This document shows, in pieces, positions 24,791 through 35,915 of a stretch of 64,000 bases of DNA. Every line of letters starts with the position of its first letter. Positions within the stretch are counted from its first letter, which is position 1. The stretch comes from Neodiprion pinetum. Taxonomy: Eukaryota > Arthropoda > Insecta > Hymenoptera > Diprionidae. The stretch is from the NCBI RefSeq assembly GCF_021155775.2, contig NC_060236.1, positions 336,001 through 400,000 on the forward strand, given 5' to 3'. The notes below the pieces were generated by a model that saw nothing but the letters and a program-made list of their open reading frames with translations, made no database searches and was not told the DNA's origin. The position numbers and the translations under genes are program-made.

Positions 24791-25349
24791 AATAAAAGAG
24801 AAAATTCCAAATAATATGAGTATAAATAATATAGTAATATAGTATACCACATTCGAAAAAAGAATTATAAAAAATAAATTAGCAACACATAAGTAACACC
24901 TTCTCGAACATTAGTAATAAAGAAGGTCTACAATAGGCAACATATAACAACAAAAGTACGATTAACTCGATATGTATGTATATACAATTAATTAGAACAT
25001 TTTAACGTAACTGGCTAACCGCGCGTCGTTCCAGAGTGATCAAGTGTAAATATAGAGAGAGGGAGAGAGAAAGAGAAAGAGAGGGTGGGGGAGAGGGACG
25101 AGGTTCGTCGTACCAACGCATGGTACGAGATTGACGGATGCCTCTGACGACGGTAAGAAGTTCGTCGCTACGCGGTGGCCCGTTTCAGACGACCAGCCGT
25201 ACATCTTGGATATCTAATCGAGTGCAGTGGCGTATAATCCTAAACATATATATATATATATGCACAAATGGTCCGAAAGGGATGCATCGGAAAGGGGTGG
25301 GATTAGAAACTTAGCTAATTACTTCGCGAGTAACCATATCTCTCAGCTG
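24791..25349. other. AT-rich spacer with simple repeats
   Basis: 24791-25010 is strongly AT-rich and A-rich on the plus strand; it may belong to the adjacent minus-strand element. A (GA)n purine tract lies at 25055-25098 and an (AT)n tract at 25245-25261. No coding frame. Confidence 0.5.
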
Positions 25350-25350
25350 A

Positions 25351-25391
25351 AGGTCTAACCCAATTTTCATTTATATTTGTTTCAGGTAAGC
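25351..25391 (+). other. candidate recursive-splicing ratchet point
   Basis: A full 3' splice site is fused to a full 5' splice site. A branch-like CTAAC (25355-25359) is followed by a T-rich tract and ATTTGTTTCAG, ending at 25385, and directly by GTAAGC at 25386-25391. The branch A to AG distance is about 27 nt, which is normal. This AG|GT zero-length-exon layout is the hallmark of recursive splicing in long introns of insects (family knowledge from Drosophila). The alternative is an ordinary acceptor whose exon begins with GTAAGC. It implies a long plus-strand intron here. Confidence 0.5.
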
Positions 25392-26486
25392 GAGAGACAG
25401 AGACAGGATACGTCCCTTTAAATTGCCGGATAAATAAGGTGAGGGTTTCTGAGAACGAGGGGATAACGTGTAATTGATGATTACGGGTGAGCAACGCCAC
25501 TGACGTAATTAAAATAAATTAATATCGACCGCTGCGCGGAGGGTGTACAACCGTCTCAACAGCTCTCGCAACTTCGAAACCCCTGACGACTCAATTCCCT
25601 CGTAGTACGATAAGCAAAGAGTACCTCAGTTTCGAACGGAATTATATTTGGGGGGCTTATACGCACTCACGAAAATTAAAGATCTTAATCTGACACTTCG
25701 GGATTATGCGATATCCGTTTGTTTCTGCAGCAAAAATTTTTGAAAAAACTTTCTCCATTCTGTAAACGCTAAAGTTTTCGAAACGTGTTATAGCTAAAAG
25801 TAGTAAAATTGAGATAACAGATTGGTGCTACTAACGTGCTGTTTAGAGTCGAAGTTTAATCCTGAATAACGAGCTTATCAAACATGTGACCAAGTTGAGA
25901 AGCAAGAAAATGCAACTGGTCTAAAGAGACCAGTCCTAAAGCTTATCGCTGTTCCAGTTGCACGCAAAAATAAAAATATTTGACATAAGGATTTTTGCTT
26001 TCGGAATTAACAGCCTCAGAAATGGCTCTGCTGACTTTGCTTGAAATCTGATTCATTTCTAGTTGTAAGTTGCATGAAGTCAAAACAGTGGGGCACGTTT
26101 CATCCAAATCAGTGGATGCGTCAAGTTATTGCCGAACAAAAGAGTGTACAGTCTAATACAAAAACTAAGGAACAACGCAGCTGATTTCATTCAAAATCCA
26201 ATCAGCTCGCATTGATTAAGACGAAAAGCCGTTGATTCATTCCGGAGTCGTGGTCGGATATAAATTGATTAAGGGTGATGAAAAAATGGTTGAAGTTGAT
26301 TGTCTATACCTGAAAAGGTCCGGTTAAAAATTTGACTCACAATTTGGTGGTGCGATATTATAATAAATTGAGCAAAAAAAAAAGCCAAAAAATCTGTAGC
26401 TAATTTCGTATCATTGCTTCGATCTCGAGAGCCGGAAAAAAATCTCTTGAAACTTAATGGTCCTCCGTTCCAAGGCAGCAACGGCG
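25392..26486. other. AT-rich non-coding stretch with a nested palindrome
   Basis: At 25915-25934 ACTGGTCT and AGACCAGT form a perfect 8-bp stem around a 4-nt loop (AAAG). A second pair, TGCAACTGG (25911-25919) and CCAGTTGCA (25954-25962), overlaps it, giving two mutually exclusive stems. The rest is AT-rich intron-like DNA with an A10 run near 26375. No gene evidence. Confidence 0.5.
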
Positions 26487-26915
26487 CTAACAAAACCGGG
26501 TAAAGTTAGATGAAATTTGGAGCAACCATCGATCGTTAGCAACCGTGGCTTCTCGCATTTCCTGCACGAATTCCCGGTGGGCCACGGACTCGATAGATCG
26601 CGTTCCCGATACGATTTCCAATTCCCATAGGGTAATTTCCATAGACCGCGTACCTCGCGGCGGTCGACCGTCCGGCATCGCTGATGCAGACGTCGGGGAC
26701 GTGGGCCCGGTTCTGGAGAGGCACTGGGTTCGGATCCAGGGGCGGCATGGCAACGGGGCACCGGTTGTTGCCCTTGACCCAGAGGCTTTTCGAATTTCCG
26801 GCCCCCCACGCAGGGCCTGTTGTTTCTCCTCGTTCCCAAACTGGACGGGCTTCGTTGCTTCGGCTTGTTGTTGTTGTTTTTGTGATCTTGCAGCAGTGTA
26901 ACGATCGGAGTTCAT
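26487..26915 (-). CDS. candidate minus-strand ORF, function unknown
   Basis: An ATG-initiated frame of about 142 codons (ATG at 26913-26915 with G at -3, stop at 26487-26489). It opens with a Gln-rich hydrophilic segment (QKQQQQ about residue 12) and continues with Pro/Arg/Gly-rich sequence. No domain, signal peptide or membrane segment is recognised. Other frames on both strands are also open across 26545-26900, which points to a stop-poor, GC-rich segment rather than selection on one frame. It could be an exon of an unrecognised gene or chance. Confidence 0.12.
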   Translation of the reverse strand: MNSDRYTAARSQKQQQQAEATKPVQFGNEEKQQALRGGPEIRKASGSRATTGAPLPCRPWIRTQCLSRTGPTSPTSASAMPDGRPPRGTRSMEITLWELEIVSGTRSIESVAHREFVQEMREATVANDRWLLQISSNFTRFC

Positions 26916-26989
26916 TTCGCCATCTGGGACAGGAGGATCGTCACGCACCGCCTCCGAGAACAACTGCAACGTGCACCAGCAGCTTTTGA

Positions 26990-28888
26990 TGCGATGTTGG
27001 CCTGGCTGTTGTTCTCTCGGTGCACGAAGGCTGACTATTAATCCTGCGTCCTGTGCGGGTATCCGATTTCCGAAACCGTCAGGAAAAATAAAAAATCACA
27101 TGGGATTCAGAAGTTGGGATAAATATTTTTACCGGAAAGCTTCTTCATGCCTCGGTGTTGTAGTTATCCGGACGGTCGTAACGCCGAGTTCTTAAATCAT
27201 GCAGTGCTGGAAGGCACTGGTTGTTGTGTAGCTTTGTGCAAAAATCACGACAAGTTTAAAATTACTGGCTTACGTTATCTGTCGCGGATGAAGTAATGGA
27301 GTAAAGGACCACGCAGGTTGAACAGCGTATGGCCTAGTAGCGAGACTCAGGCATTTTTTCTCCTCCCTTCCTCCGCTCCTCCTCTACACTACGGTTAAAA
27401 CCGCTCTCGGGGTGAGTCGACGATAAGCCGGGTCGAAGCCCCAAATTTTTTACGCCACGTCCTGATTGCCTACCTGACATCGTTTACTGGCATTCGGTGC
27501 CGGCGTACAATTTTTAGTCGGCTGGCCCATAGCCAAAATAACTATACACCTATACGTGTACACAAGCATCGAGTTACGAGGTATATAAGCTTTTATCGGG
27601 ACACCTTAAAGACATTGCGGCCCTCGATGCAGGTGGAAGAATTACCTGCGAGCTGCAATGGGTTTCTTCTCCCCCGTCTCACTTGCCTTTAAAATCCCCC
27701 ACGGAGTCTGCATCCACTCGGGAAACGAGACCGGAAACGATATTTCTTCTTATTGAGCTCCCTCGGTTTCGTAGAAAAGCTCTAAATTCAGATGATAGAA
27801 TTTTCCCCCATTCCCCGTCGGGGATCGAGTGGTTATTTCTCGAATTATTCTTCCTTCGGGCCGTTCGTAATTGCTTCTCGTCACGTGTCACGTCCCCGAA
27901 CCGCGTTAATCGCGATCGGAGGTATGCGGTAATTTCAGTCAGCATATATTCAAGCGTGTACTCGTCCCAGCAGCACTTGAGACCCGCGCGCCGTGGGCGT
28001 TAGCTGCTACGTTGATCTAGGAACGAATTAAGCGATATTTACATGGGACGGTACAGCGATGCTTTCTGGTCTCCCCCGCCTGGATTACCATAGAGTTTAG
28101 CCAACTTTCCCGCGACGGAACCGCCCGACTACTATCCTTTGTCCCAGAAAGGTTCGGAGCTTGAATATGCATGCCTTCCTCCTCCACCCATCTGCAGTGA
28201 AGGCAGGCAATCGAAAGGATTTTCAGGGATCCCAAACGAGTTTAGTTTCACGGACTAGCTCGCAGTTCCACCCGACATAATAAAAGTCTCGCAATGGACC
28301 GGAGCGTCAGTTTCGAAATGCAGCCCCAATCAGAAAATTTCGCGTAAATTACCGGCATCCGCATAAGCCAAAGATCGTCGTTCTCGTCACGACTAATAAT
28401 CCGCGAATCATGTTCTGTCCTGATGATTAGTTAAACGTTATCATAGCCGTATACACTTGCCGGGTTCTTCCTTGGATACCCGACACCACGAAATGATGCT
28501 GACCCAGTTAGCCGGAGTTTGTCTGAGGCATTACCGAATCGAATCTCAACTCGACGGGATAGGCGAGTTACCCCGATGAAGTTGTTCCGCGGCTTAAATG
28601 CGAGGCCAGCGGCACACGTGTTACTTGTGAGCGTGATCCACACACAGGTCCGAAACACGTGGATGCAGCCCATAACTATGGGTAGGTTTTTGGTATCGGG
28701 GACGTTTTACGACCGGGTCAATTCGCCCGTGTCACCCTTATACGTGTTACGGCTTATAAACGGGTAATTAAGGCAGATTAGACCCGGTGGAGATTAGCCC
28801 GGCGTACATCGAAGTATTTTAACCACGTGTTATCATCGATCGAAGACCGGGACGCGGCCCCCGTTCGGTGCAGCCGCGACTGCCGCTA
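26990..28888. other. non-coding stretch, no gene recognised
   Basis: A TATATAAG word lies at about 27582, and a GTGAGT donor-like word at about 27412. Neither can be attached to an exon. Frames of 70-106 codons are unrecognised. No repeats other than short homopolymers. Confidence 0.5.
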
Positions 28889-28892
28889 TAGT

Positions 28893-28930
<38 letters not shown>

Positions 28931-28940
28931 ATGCTGCTGG
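28889..28940. repeat. (GCT)n trinucleotide microsatellite
   Basis: About 50 bp of GCT units with GTT and GAT interruptions. On the minus strand it reads (CAG)n and would encode Gln with one His, but that frame stops (TAG) immediately after the repeat. The Ala frame lacks a start. I treat it as a microsatellite. Confidence 0.85.
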
Positions 28941-30084
28941 TTCATCGTTTCAATCTTGTTACACGCTGTTCCGCGCTCCGCTTTTTAGGTCATAGCAATT
29001 ATCGTAGTCCCTCTCTCGTCCTCTGCTTCTCCCTCCTCCTCTCCTCTCCTCTTCTCTCCCCTCCCCTCCCCTCCCCACCCCTGCTCGACGTTGACTTAAC
29101 CACACGCGTAGTTACAGTAGGTCCCCAGGCACAGGCACTAGCGCGGATGAGCTTTTATCATGCGTCAACGTAACACGCGCTAATCGTTCCCGCATTCAAC
29201 CACTCCCCTGCATCCTCTGGAGTCCTCTGCTCAGCGGGAACTTCCACGAAGTCGTCGCCGTCGCAGAGATCGCCACCTGGCAAAAAACTCGGTTTATAGA
29301 ATTCCGCTCTCGGGTCACGGCGCGAGGATGAGGACGAAGCCTGAAACGGCACTGCGCTCGACTCTCCGGTCGAGGGTTTATGTCACATTAATTATATCTC
29401 TCAATGCGAGGCCGAGGTTGGACCGTGGCTGCGGCGTTCATGTCAGTAACCACTAACCGCTGTCCCATTGTTCCTGGGAAGTGCGTGTGTGCAGGTTGTA
29501 CGGGCTTATACTACACTTCGCCCACAGACGCGCTCTGAAACCACGGAGGTACATCAGCAGGGCTCCATGTCGGGGAGGGAAGGGGTCCGTACTACGGATA
29601 GTATGGAGGTGGAACGACCATGGAAATGACTCTCTTCTTTTTCCCTATCTCTTTCTCTCTTCCCCTCTCTCTTCCTCACATCTCGCAGTGCCCAACTCTT
29701 TTACCGAGCGTTTAGCCCAGCCTGGTCACACTGCATGGTCTGCAGCATGCTCTACCTTCTCGGCCCAGAATCTTTCATCCCGCGACGCCTTTGACGGAGG
29801 TGATCGAACCGCGCTCCGACGGCCAATGTATAGAGGCGATACTAGACAAGCAACGCCGTCAGCCGACCGGCATCATTTGTCAACCGTCAGCGTATGCGCT
29901 AGCTCGCGGTCAAGAGAGCCGAAAACGCGTCTTCTCATCGCGCAGCCGAGGAAGAGAAGACAGACCGAGAGGCTGGCCTTACATAGGTATACCCGATCCT
30001 CCAGATGTCCGCAAAGAATATTTGGAAGAATTCTCTTCACGGCTGTTTTCTCCGGATCCATTTTGACCGGACCCAAACCAGTCT
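28941..30084. other. non-coding stretch with pyrimidine-rich tract
   Basis: A CT-rich tract lies at about 29030-29080 (CCTCTCCTCT and CCCCTCCC units) and another at 29640-29690. A frame of 228 codons (29481-30167) crosses this region but has no recognised domain and a Arg/Ser-rich composition consistent with stop-poor GC-rich DNA. Confidence 0.5.
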
Positions 30085-30129
30085 CATCGTTTTCTATTCC
30101 TCACGTTTTCCGTTTTGTCTCCATTTCAG
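30085..30129 (+). other. strong 3' splice-site-like sequence
   Basis: About 40 nt of almost uninterrupted pyrimidines (TTTTCTATTCCTCACG, then TTTTCCGTTTTGTCTCC) end in ATTTCAG at 30129. This is one of the best acceptors in the window by eye. The sequence after it stays open for about 33 codons in one frame (stop near 30230) without a recognised motif. No clear donor follows before that stop, so it could be the start of a terminal or untranslated exon, or a cryptic site. Confidence 0.3.
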
Positions 30130-31645
30130 GCATTACTTTGAAAATGTTTCGAGATACCGCAGCTTGACGGGTCTGACCATTGCAGAGCGATTCCTCACGG
30201 CGTCAGCCTGTGTTGCAAGGCTGCACGTTTAGCTGGCATATTTGTGCGTAGGAGTCGTTGAGGTCCGTGTACCAGGTGCAGGGCACACGAATTCGACGTG
30301 GAAGGAGACGACGACGGCCGGAGGAAAATTGCAGGGAAGGCGACGTTCCGACGGGCCAGCGATAACACAACGTCGCATCACGACGCAACCGTCTGCGGTT
30401 CATGCGTGTGTACTGTGTCGTTGCGGTGTGCAATTTTCGTCCGACGTGACCGCCGTACTCGGCTTACACTTTTATTCCGGCCCTTTATTCACCCGCCCCA
30501 GTGCCTGTGCGCCCAGACGCCGTTCCTGCCAATTCCGACATCGGGTACTCGACCGTTTTAACCACGTGGAGAAATAATTTCCGATTTACTCTGCGAGATA
30601 AGAAGCTGTTTAAAATCACGACTCGAAGTCTTGGCAAACTTTCTTCAAATTTTTACACCCTTTCGGATCTGAGCTTTGTAGGAGAAGCCAAAAACTGAGT
30701 CATCTGGCCGTTCCTTGAAGATAATCTCTCGGCAGCTGGTGCAATTAACGCCGTTACTTCGAACTTATTTAAAGCCGTTTCCACCGCTTATCAGATAGTT
30801 AATGAAATTTTAAGCCAATCAATACCGCGCCCCAATCCGTAACGAGACTTTGAATTGTTCCAAGCTGGAGATAATGGGGGAGAATTCTTTCCGCATAGCT
30901 TCGGTTCCACCCTAAAACTCTCACCGTCGTTTCTGACCTACAAAGAAAGATGGCTTGGAAAAATTATAAACTCGGTTCGGAAGGTCGCCGTAGCATCGTT
31001 CGTCCTTTTTTTCCTCCCCATTATTTTATTTCGTTCTCTTTTCTCGGAGCTCAAGACGCGGGAACGAGCCGGGACGTAACGTAGACATCGAGAGACCGGG
31101 AACGGCTACCTTGGGCATACCATTAATGTGTATTTATTCCTGTACATCGAATGGAGATCCGGTCTGAGATAATCGCGGCGTCACCCGCGCCATCGATTCG
31201 TTAAACGATGCTCCCCCTCTTCCCCCCTCCCTCCTCCTGGTCCTCCTCCTCCTTACTCTCCCAAGCAAGTGATTTTTCTTCGTTTGTTGTCCGCGCCCGA
31301 TGCGAGCGTAAATCGCCCCGCTGCCGCCTCCAGACACGCATACGGCGCTTCGCTTCGTTGAACCGGGTAAAAAGTTTCGTCGTCGTCGTCGTCGACGTCC
31401 TCGGGTTCCTGAGCTACGGATAGCGGCTCATTCCCGCCCCTGGCGTTCTACTTGAGCCGCTCTTTTCCTCGGGAATTAGCGCGGTGGGCCTGACTTCCCT
31501 CCCTTCTTTCTTTCGCTCTCTTATTCACGTCATTCCCGTCTCTCGAATAAAGCGAAATCCACCGTTCATCCCGCTCGTTCTCAGGGCTACGGGTTTTCTC
31601 AAGCGCGTTTTCCGCAGCCCGGCGTTCGGAATAAATAAAGAGCAA
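30130..31645. other. non-coding stretch
   Basis: No recognised gene. A CTCCTCC-type pyrimidine tract lies at 31210-31255 and a CGTCGT tract at 31377-31395. Confidence 0.5.
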
Positions 31646-31682
31646 GGCGAGGCGAGGCGAGGCGAGGCGAGGTGAGGCGAGG
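31646..31682. repeat. (GGCGA)n pentanucleotide repeat
   Basis: Seven units of GGCGA with one GGTGA variant. A clean pentanucleotide microsatellite. Confidence 0.9.
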
Positions 31683-34600
31683 CCCGAGTCTACCACCCGA
31701 CCGAGTTCAACCCCGCGAATCGCCGGATGTGACTGACGTTAATGGGGGCTAAATAATTCTCTTATCATCTTCTGGCTGCCTGGCTCAGTTCGCCCTCCGT
31801 TGCAGCAGTAATCGCTGTCTCCCTCCTCCCCCGCCCCCCGCACCGGTATACATTTTACAACACCCGACATCGTTCCGCTCTGCATGCACACTTTCTCTCT
31901 GAATGAGCCCCCGCCCCTCGCCGCAATTATGCCGTTCATCCTCCGCCCGCCGCTGATCGATCGGCTGACCAAGATGACCCCTCCCGCCTCCACGCGCGAA
32001 GCGCGGAAGGCCAAGGCTGTTCTCGAGGAGCGTGAAAGTTAAGAACGACGAGGGTCGGCTGTCACGCAACCAACACTACCAATCGGGTTCCTCTTACCTC
32101 GAGGACACCGAATGACAGGAGACGCCGGGACCCATCTCTTCTTTCCCCTCCGCATCCCCACGATTTTTCTTCTCATATCCAGTTCGCGGGAGTCTCGTTC
32201 CATGAAAGTTTAACCCGACTTGAGCAGCCGCCGGTCGGCCGAGAAGAAGGGAAGAGGGAAAAGGGTTGGCGGCCGAAAGGCAATCATTCCGCGAAAGCTC
32301 GGATCTCTCGTGGCTTCGTACGAATTCTCGCTGATTACAGATCGAAGGGAGGACCGACCGGATTTATATCACGGAAACTGCAAATTACGCTCCTTCTCGG
32401 TTATTCAATTTTTATTTAATTTATTATTTACATGCGCTATTTACTTCAGTTTATATTTCATTCCGGTACAGAAATATAACGGAGTTTTGTGCCTGCCCCT
32501 CGAGAGGAGAGTATAAGGCCTGAATTCCGTCTCTCGGCATTCTTTTATAAATATTTATCTTCATTTGAATCCCTTGGGACTCTGCCTCGCCCCTTTATCC
32601 CCGCACCTCGCCGCTCCCTCTCGTATTTGTTCTGGCAAATCTTTTATACGTTTCGTACGCGGATTTGCATCCATAACGGGGTACGGCGCTCTCTGACTCC
32701 AGTCCAAGTCCGATCCCCACCCACCCACCTCATCCTCCTCGACGCATTCTCAGAGTTATATTTTCCTCGACCCCCGCACCTTCGTCCCCATCAGGCAGCC
32801 CCGAAGTGATTCGATTGTGAAATCGAGGTGTTGTTTTGTTTACCGACCAACAACTCTCTCGCAAACCTTCTTTTTGCCAATCTCCGCGTTTATCGCCGAC
32901 GTTTTTAAACTCCTACCTTCGTGGCGAATTCGAAGCTGGATTCTTCCGAGCTTTGATCTTTGACTCGAATATCGAGAATGCATAGCCATCCTCATCGCCG
33001 CCTGAATTGTCGTTTGTTTCTCGGGCTTATTTTTCCACCGTGAAATTCGGCCGAATAGTGCCAATCTATGTTTTCGCGGCATTGGGTCAGATGCAAAGAG
33101 AAATATAAGAGAAAGGTAATTCCTCAGCGGACCTGTTGAAGCCATCTTTCCACGGCCATCACGCTTAAGAGCTGAGAATCACGCGAACCGAGAACCGGCC
33201 TCGTAAATAGCAGCTATATCCTTACGGCGTAATTGATCTTGACGTAATTTCAGCCGAATGTTGGTCTGCGGCTGTTGGTTCGACCTTGAGAATAACGAGC
33301 CGACCAGTTTAAACCTTCGAACTTGAACGAATACGAAATATTTCTCTCACGCAATCTGTTTGCAGGCGTTCGGTTTGCGCGTATAAATAACGAGTTTTCG
33401 TACACACGACGGGAATAAAAGAGGGAGATCTTGAATTATCATCGTTGATTCTCAGTGCTAATTGACCCTTCGCTTTGTCGACGAGCTGCAGACGGTGCTG
33501 GAGATTTGATCCTCCGAATTAATGCTGAGCAATAACGTTCGACGAGAACGGAATTACAGAGGAGAGAAAGAGGGGGGGGGGGGGTAAAACCTGCGTCGTT
33601 GAGCAGGGCGGTCCCGAGGTGTACCGGAGGGTGCACGACGTTCTTGATATCCGGGAACAAGTTGGTTCCCGCAGGTTTACGGCTTACCGTAGAGATGGCG
33701 CCAGGCAGATCCATCCTTCACCTAGCCGCCCTAGAGGGTATCCTCGCCGTTTTAGCCGGCCAAGATCGCTTTCGTCACCTTTCCTTTCAAAGGTCCTGCG
33801 AAACACTCCGTGGATCAATGAAACGAACGGATACCGAAAGCGAACGGTTGTTTCCACGAATTGGGCTCCGTGCAGGTTTCTCTACCACTTCCGTTTCATT
33901 TGCCCCAGTATATAACGACAGCCGGAATCCCAGTTTCTGCGGGGAGCGCCGAAAATACTCGACATTTCCACATCCCTCCCGATTATCCCAATGTCACGGT
34001 TTCGGGAGCCACGTAACGGTGGTTAAATAATCCGACGAGAGAAAGGAAGCCATTATTTTTCCACCCCCGCCTGATGCCGCCTCCGACAACCTAAGATGGG
34101 AATCTTTTTTTCAATTACCTCGGCAAGGCGAAACGGGATCTAGGCCGCAGGAGAAAGGGAGTAAAAAAAAAAGGTTTTTTTTCCGTTGTCATCGTCTTTC
34201 GGTTCGATGAGCGGGTTTTTATCCCTCGAAATAGCTGCCAGCGTCGTACACTCGTTCTCATTTTACCGCGATTTCATCGCCTACCGCGGAGTTCAAAGAG
34301 GACGGATCGCACCTGAAGAATACCGTAGCCGGCAACCTTTGCGCAGTAATTTTCTAGCTGCGTAGAGTATAAGCTGTAGCTGTGGATAAATTGCCCGACG
34401 GAAATTGATGCTCAATGCTCATCCAGGCTCGTTGTGCGCGCCTCGGCGGTGTGTCTGCTCATATTCCGGGCAATTACCGTACCGATGTTTAATCTTTCAT
34501 GGTTCGACGCCGCTGCCGTGTAGACGCCAAGTTTGGTGGCGTCTACGCGTTGCCAAAGCACACATTCGTTCCCCGTGTCTGAGTATTTTTTTGTATTTCC

Positions 34601-35396
34601 TATGTATATCATTTCTTTTATTTTTCTTTAATCTTTTTTCCTCCCTCCGAGGATGGGGGCTGGAGAGAGATTCTTAACCGTCCAATTCACTGCTTTCGTG
34701 AAAGTATTTGGCAACCATATTCGCGGCCGAGTTTTCTGGAGCCCCGCACCACGGACGTACGGTTATGTTTGCGTTTATGTCTTACCAAGTTATTGCGTTC
34801 CTACTGCACCCTCTCCGAGCTGCAGTCTGCCTCGGAGACAGAGCGGAAAAATTATACACGCCATTCCCGTGCAGCCCAGTTTGGCACTACACCCCCTGTT
34901 AAAACACTGCGAGAAACTTTGCCCCGAAAACCGAAACACATGCACATGCGACCTGGATTTAAGCCTCGCACCAAAGCGCCGATCATCGGCAAAAGAGTGA
35001 AAAAAATAAATAAAACTTGCCGCGAGTCTCGTGCCGTCGAGTCATTAAAAAACCGGATAATTGCCGCGTACACAACATTACACGCCCGATGGTCCGATCA
35101 CACGCTATTGCACGACTCGTCGCGCCCCCTCAATCGAGTCCTTGGCTCTGCAGTGCAGGCGGGTCAGGAACGTGACCGGAGAAAATTCGCGCCTTTATAT
35201 TATACACAAGAGAGAGGGGGACAAAATCGGTTCCTTAAGGGAGAAATAACGTTAGACCGATTTCGCAAACGAAATTTTTTTGTCTTTGGCCTAAAAATAG
35301 ATTTCAACCGGTATCGACATTTTTCGAAATCCCATTTGATTGTACAGGGGGCCAATTTTTCTCGCTAGGGCTCATTTAGCGCGCATCTCCCCTATG
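31683..35396. other. non-coding stretch, no gene recognised
   Basis: A G13 run lies at 33572-33584, and there are several C/T-rich patches (31800-31930, 32580-32790). On the minus strand an ATG near 32205 opens about 35 codons that run into a consensus GAG/GTAAGA donor near 32098. The initiation context is poor and no partner exon is visible. Longer frames (33599-34030, 34769-35368) carry no recognisable domain. Confidence 0.45.
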
Positions 35397-35915
35397 TATT
35401 AGGACGGTCCTTAAGGTCATTTTTAAATTTCGACCCGCTCATCCCACAAGCCAGCTCCAGATAAGTCAAAAATAATTCCTTTTTTTCAGAGCTTTATCTC
35501 AACTCTAATCCGCACATCAAATATACCGAATGGATTTAAATGAAATTTGGTACAGGGGGGTTTCTTGGGTGGCTGATCACGAATCTGAACGCAAAACTGA
35601 AAAATTCAAAACGGTGGATCCAATATGGCAATATCAAATGCCTTGGGATTTGGATCCACCATATTGGATCCGCAACTTTGAAGCTTCAAATTTTCAGTTG
35701 AGATTCGTAATCAGCGACCCAAAAAATCACGTATACAAAATTTCATCTAAATCCTTTCGGTAGATTTGATGTGGAAATCCACCCTTTTTAGGGCACGGGT
35801 TAGAGTTGAGATAAAAATCTGAAAAAATTAGCGAACTATTTTAAATCACGTGAAGCCGATCTGGAGGACGAGTTATTCGAAATTAAAAAATCACCTTTTA
35901 AAGGACTACCTTAAT
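35397..35915. mobile_element. foldback (long inverted-repeat) element of about 515 bp
   Basis: The left half (35402 to about 35640) and the reverse complement of the right half (about 35655 to 35912) align along their whole length at roughly 70 percent by eye, with a 20-nt insertion in the right arm. Terminal words GGACGGTCC and GGACTACC are the imperfect ends. The centre near 35648 carries GGATCCAATATGG three times in both orientations. Flanking TA on the left (35396-35397 region) and right is compatible with a TA target, but this is unproven. No transposase frame; the 77-codon frame inside is translation of the repeat. I infer a non-autonomous MITE-like or foldback element, old from the arm divergence. 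Confidence 0.7.

Noticed and set aside
28891..28940. Minus-strand poly-Gln reading of the (GCT)n repeat
   Set aside because: The Gln frame stops immediately after the repeat and the Ala frame has no start.
29481..30167. 228-codon plus frame
   Set aside because: No domain, Arg/Ser-rich, begins at a non-ATG codon, and crosses a strong acceptor-like site; best explained by stop-poor GC-rich DNA.
34769..35368. 199-codon plus frame
   Set aside because: Arg/Lys/His-rich with no motif; no flanking splice signals.
35530..35763. 77-codon frame inside the foldback at 35.4 kb
   Set aside because: Translation of a palindromic repeat; not conserved between its two arms as a protein.
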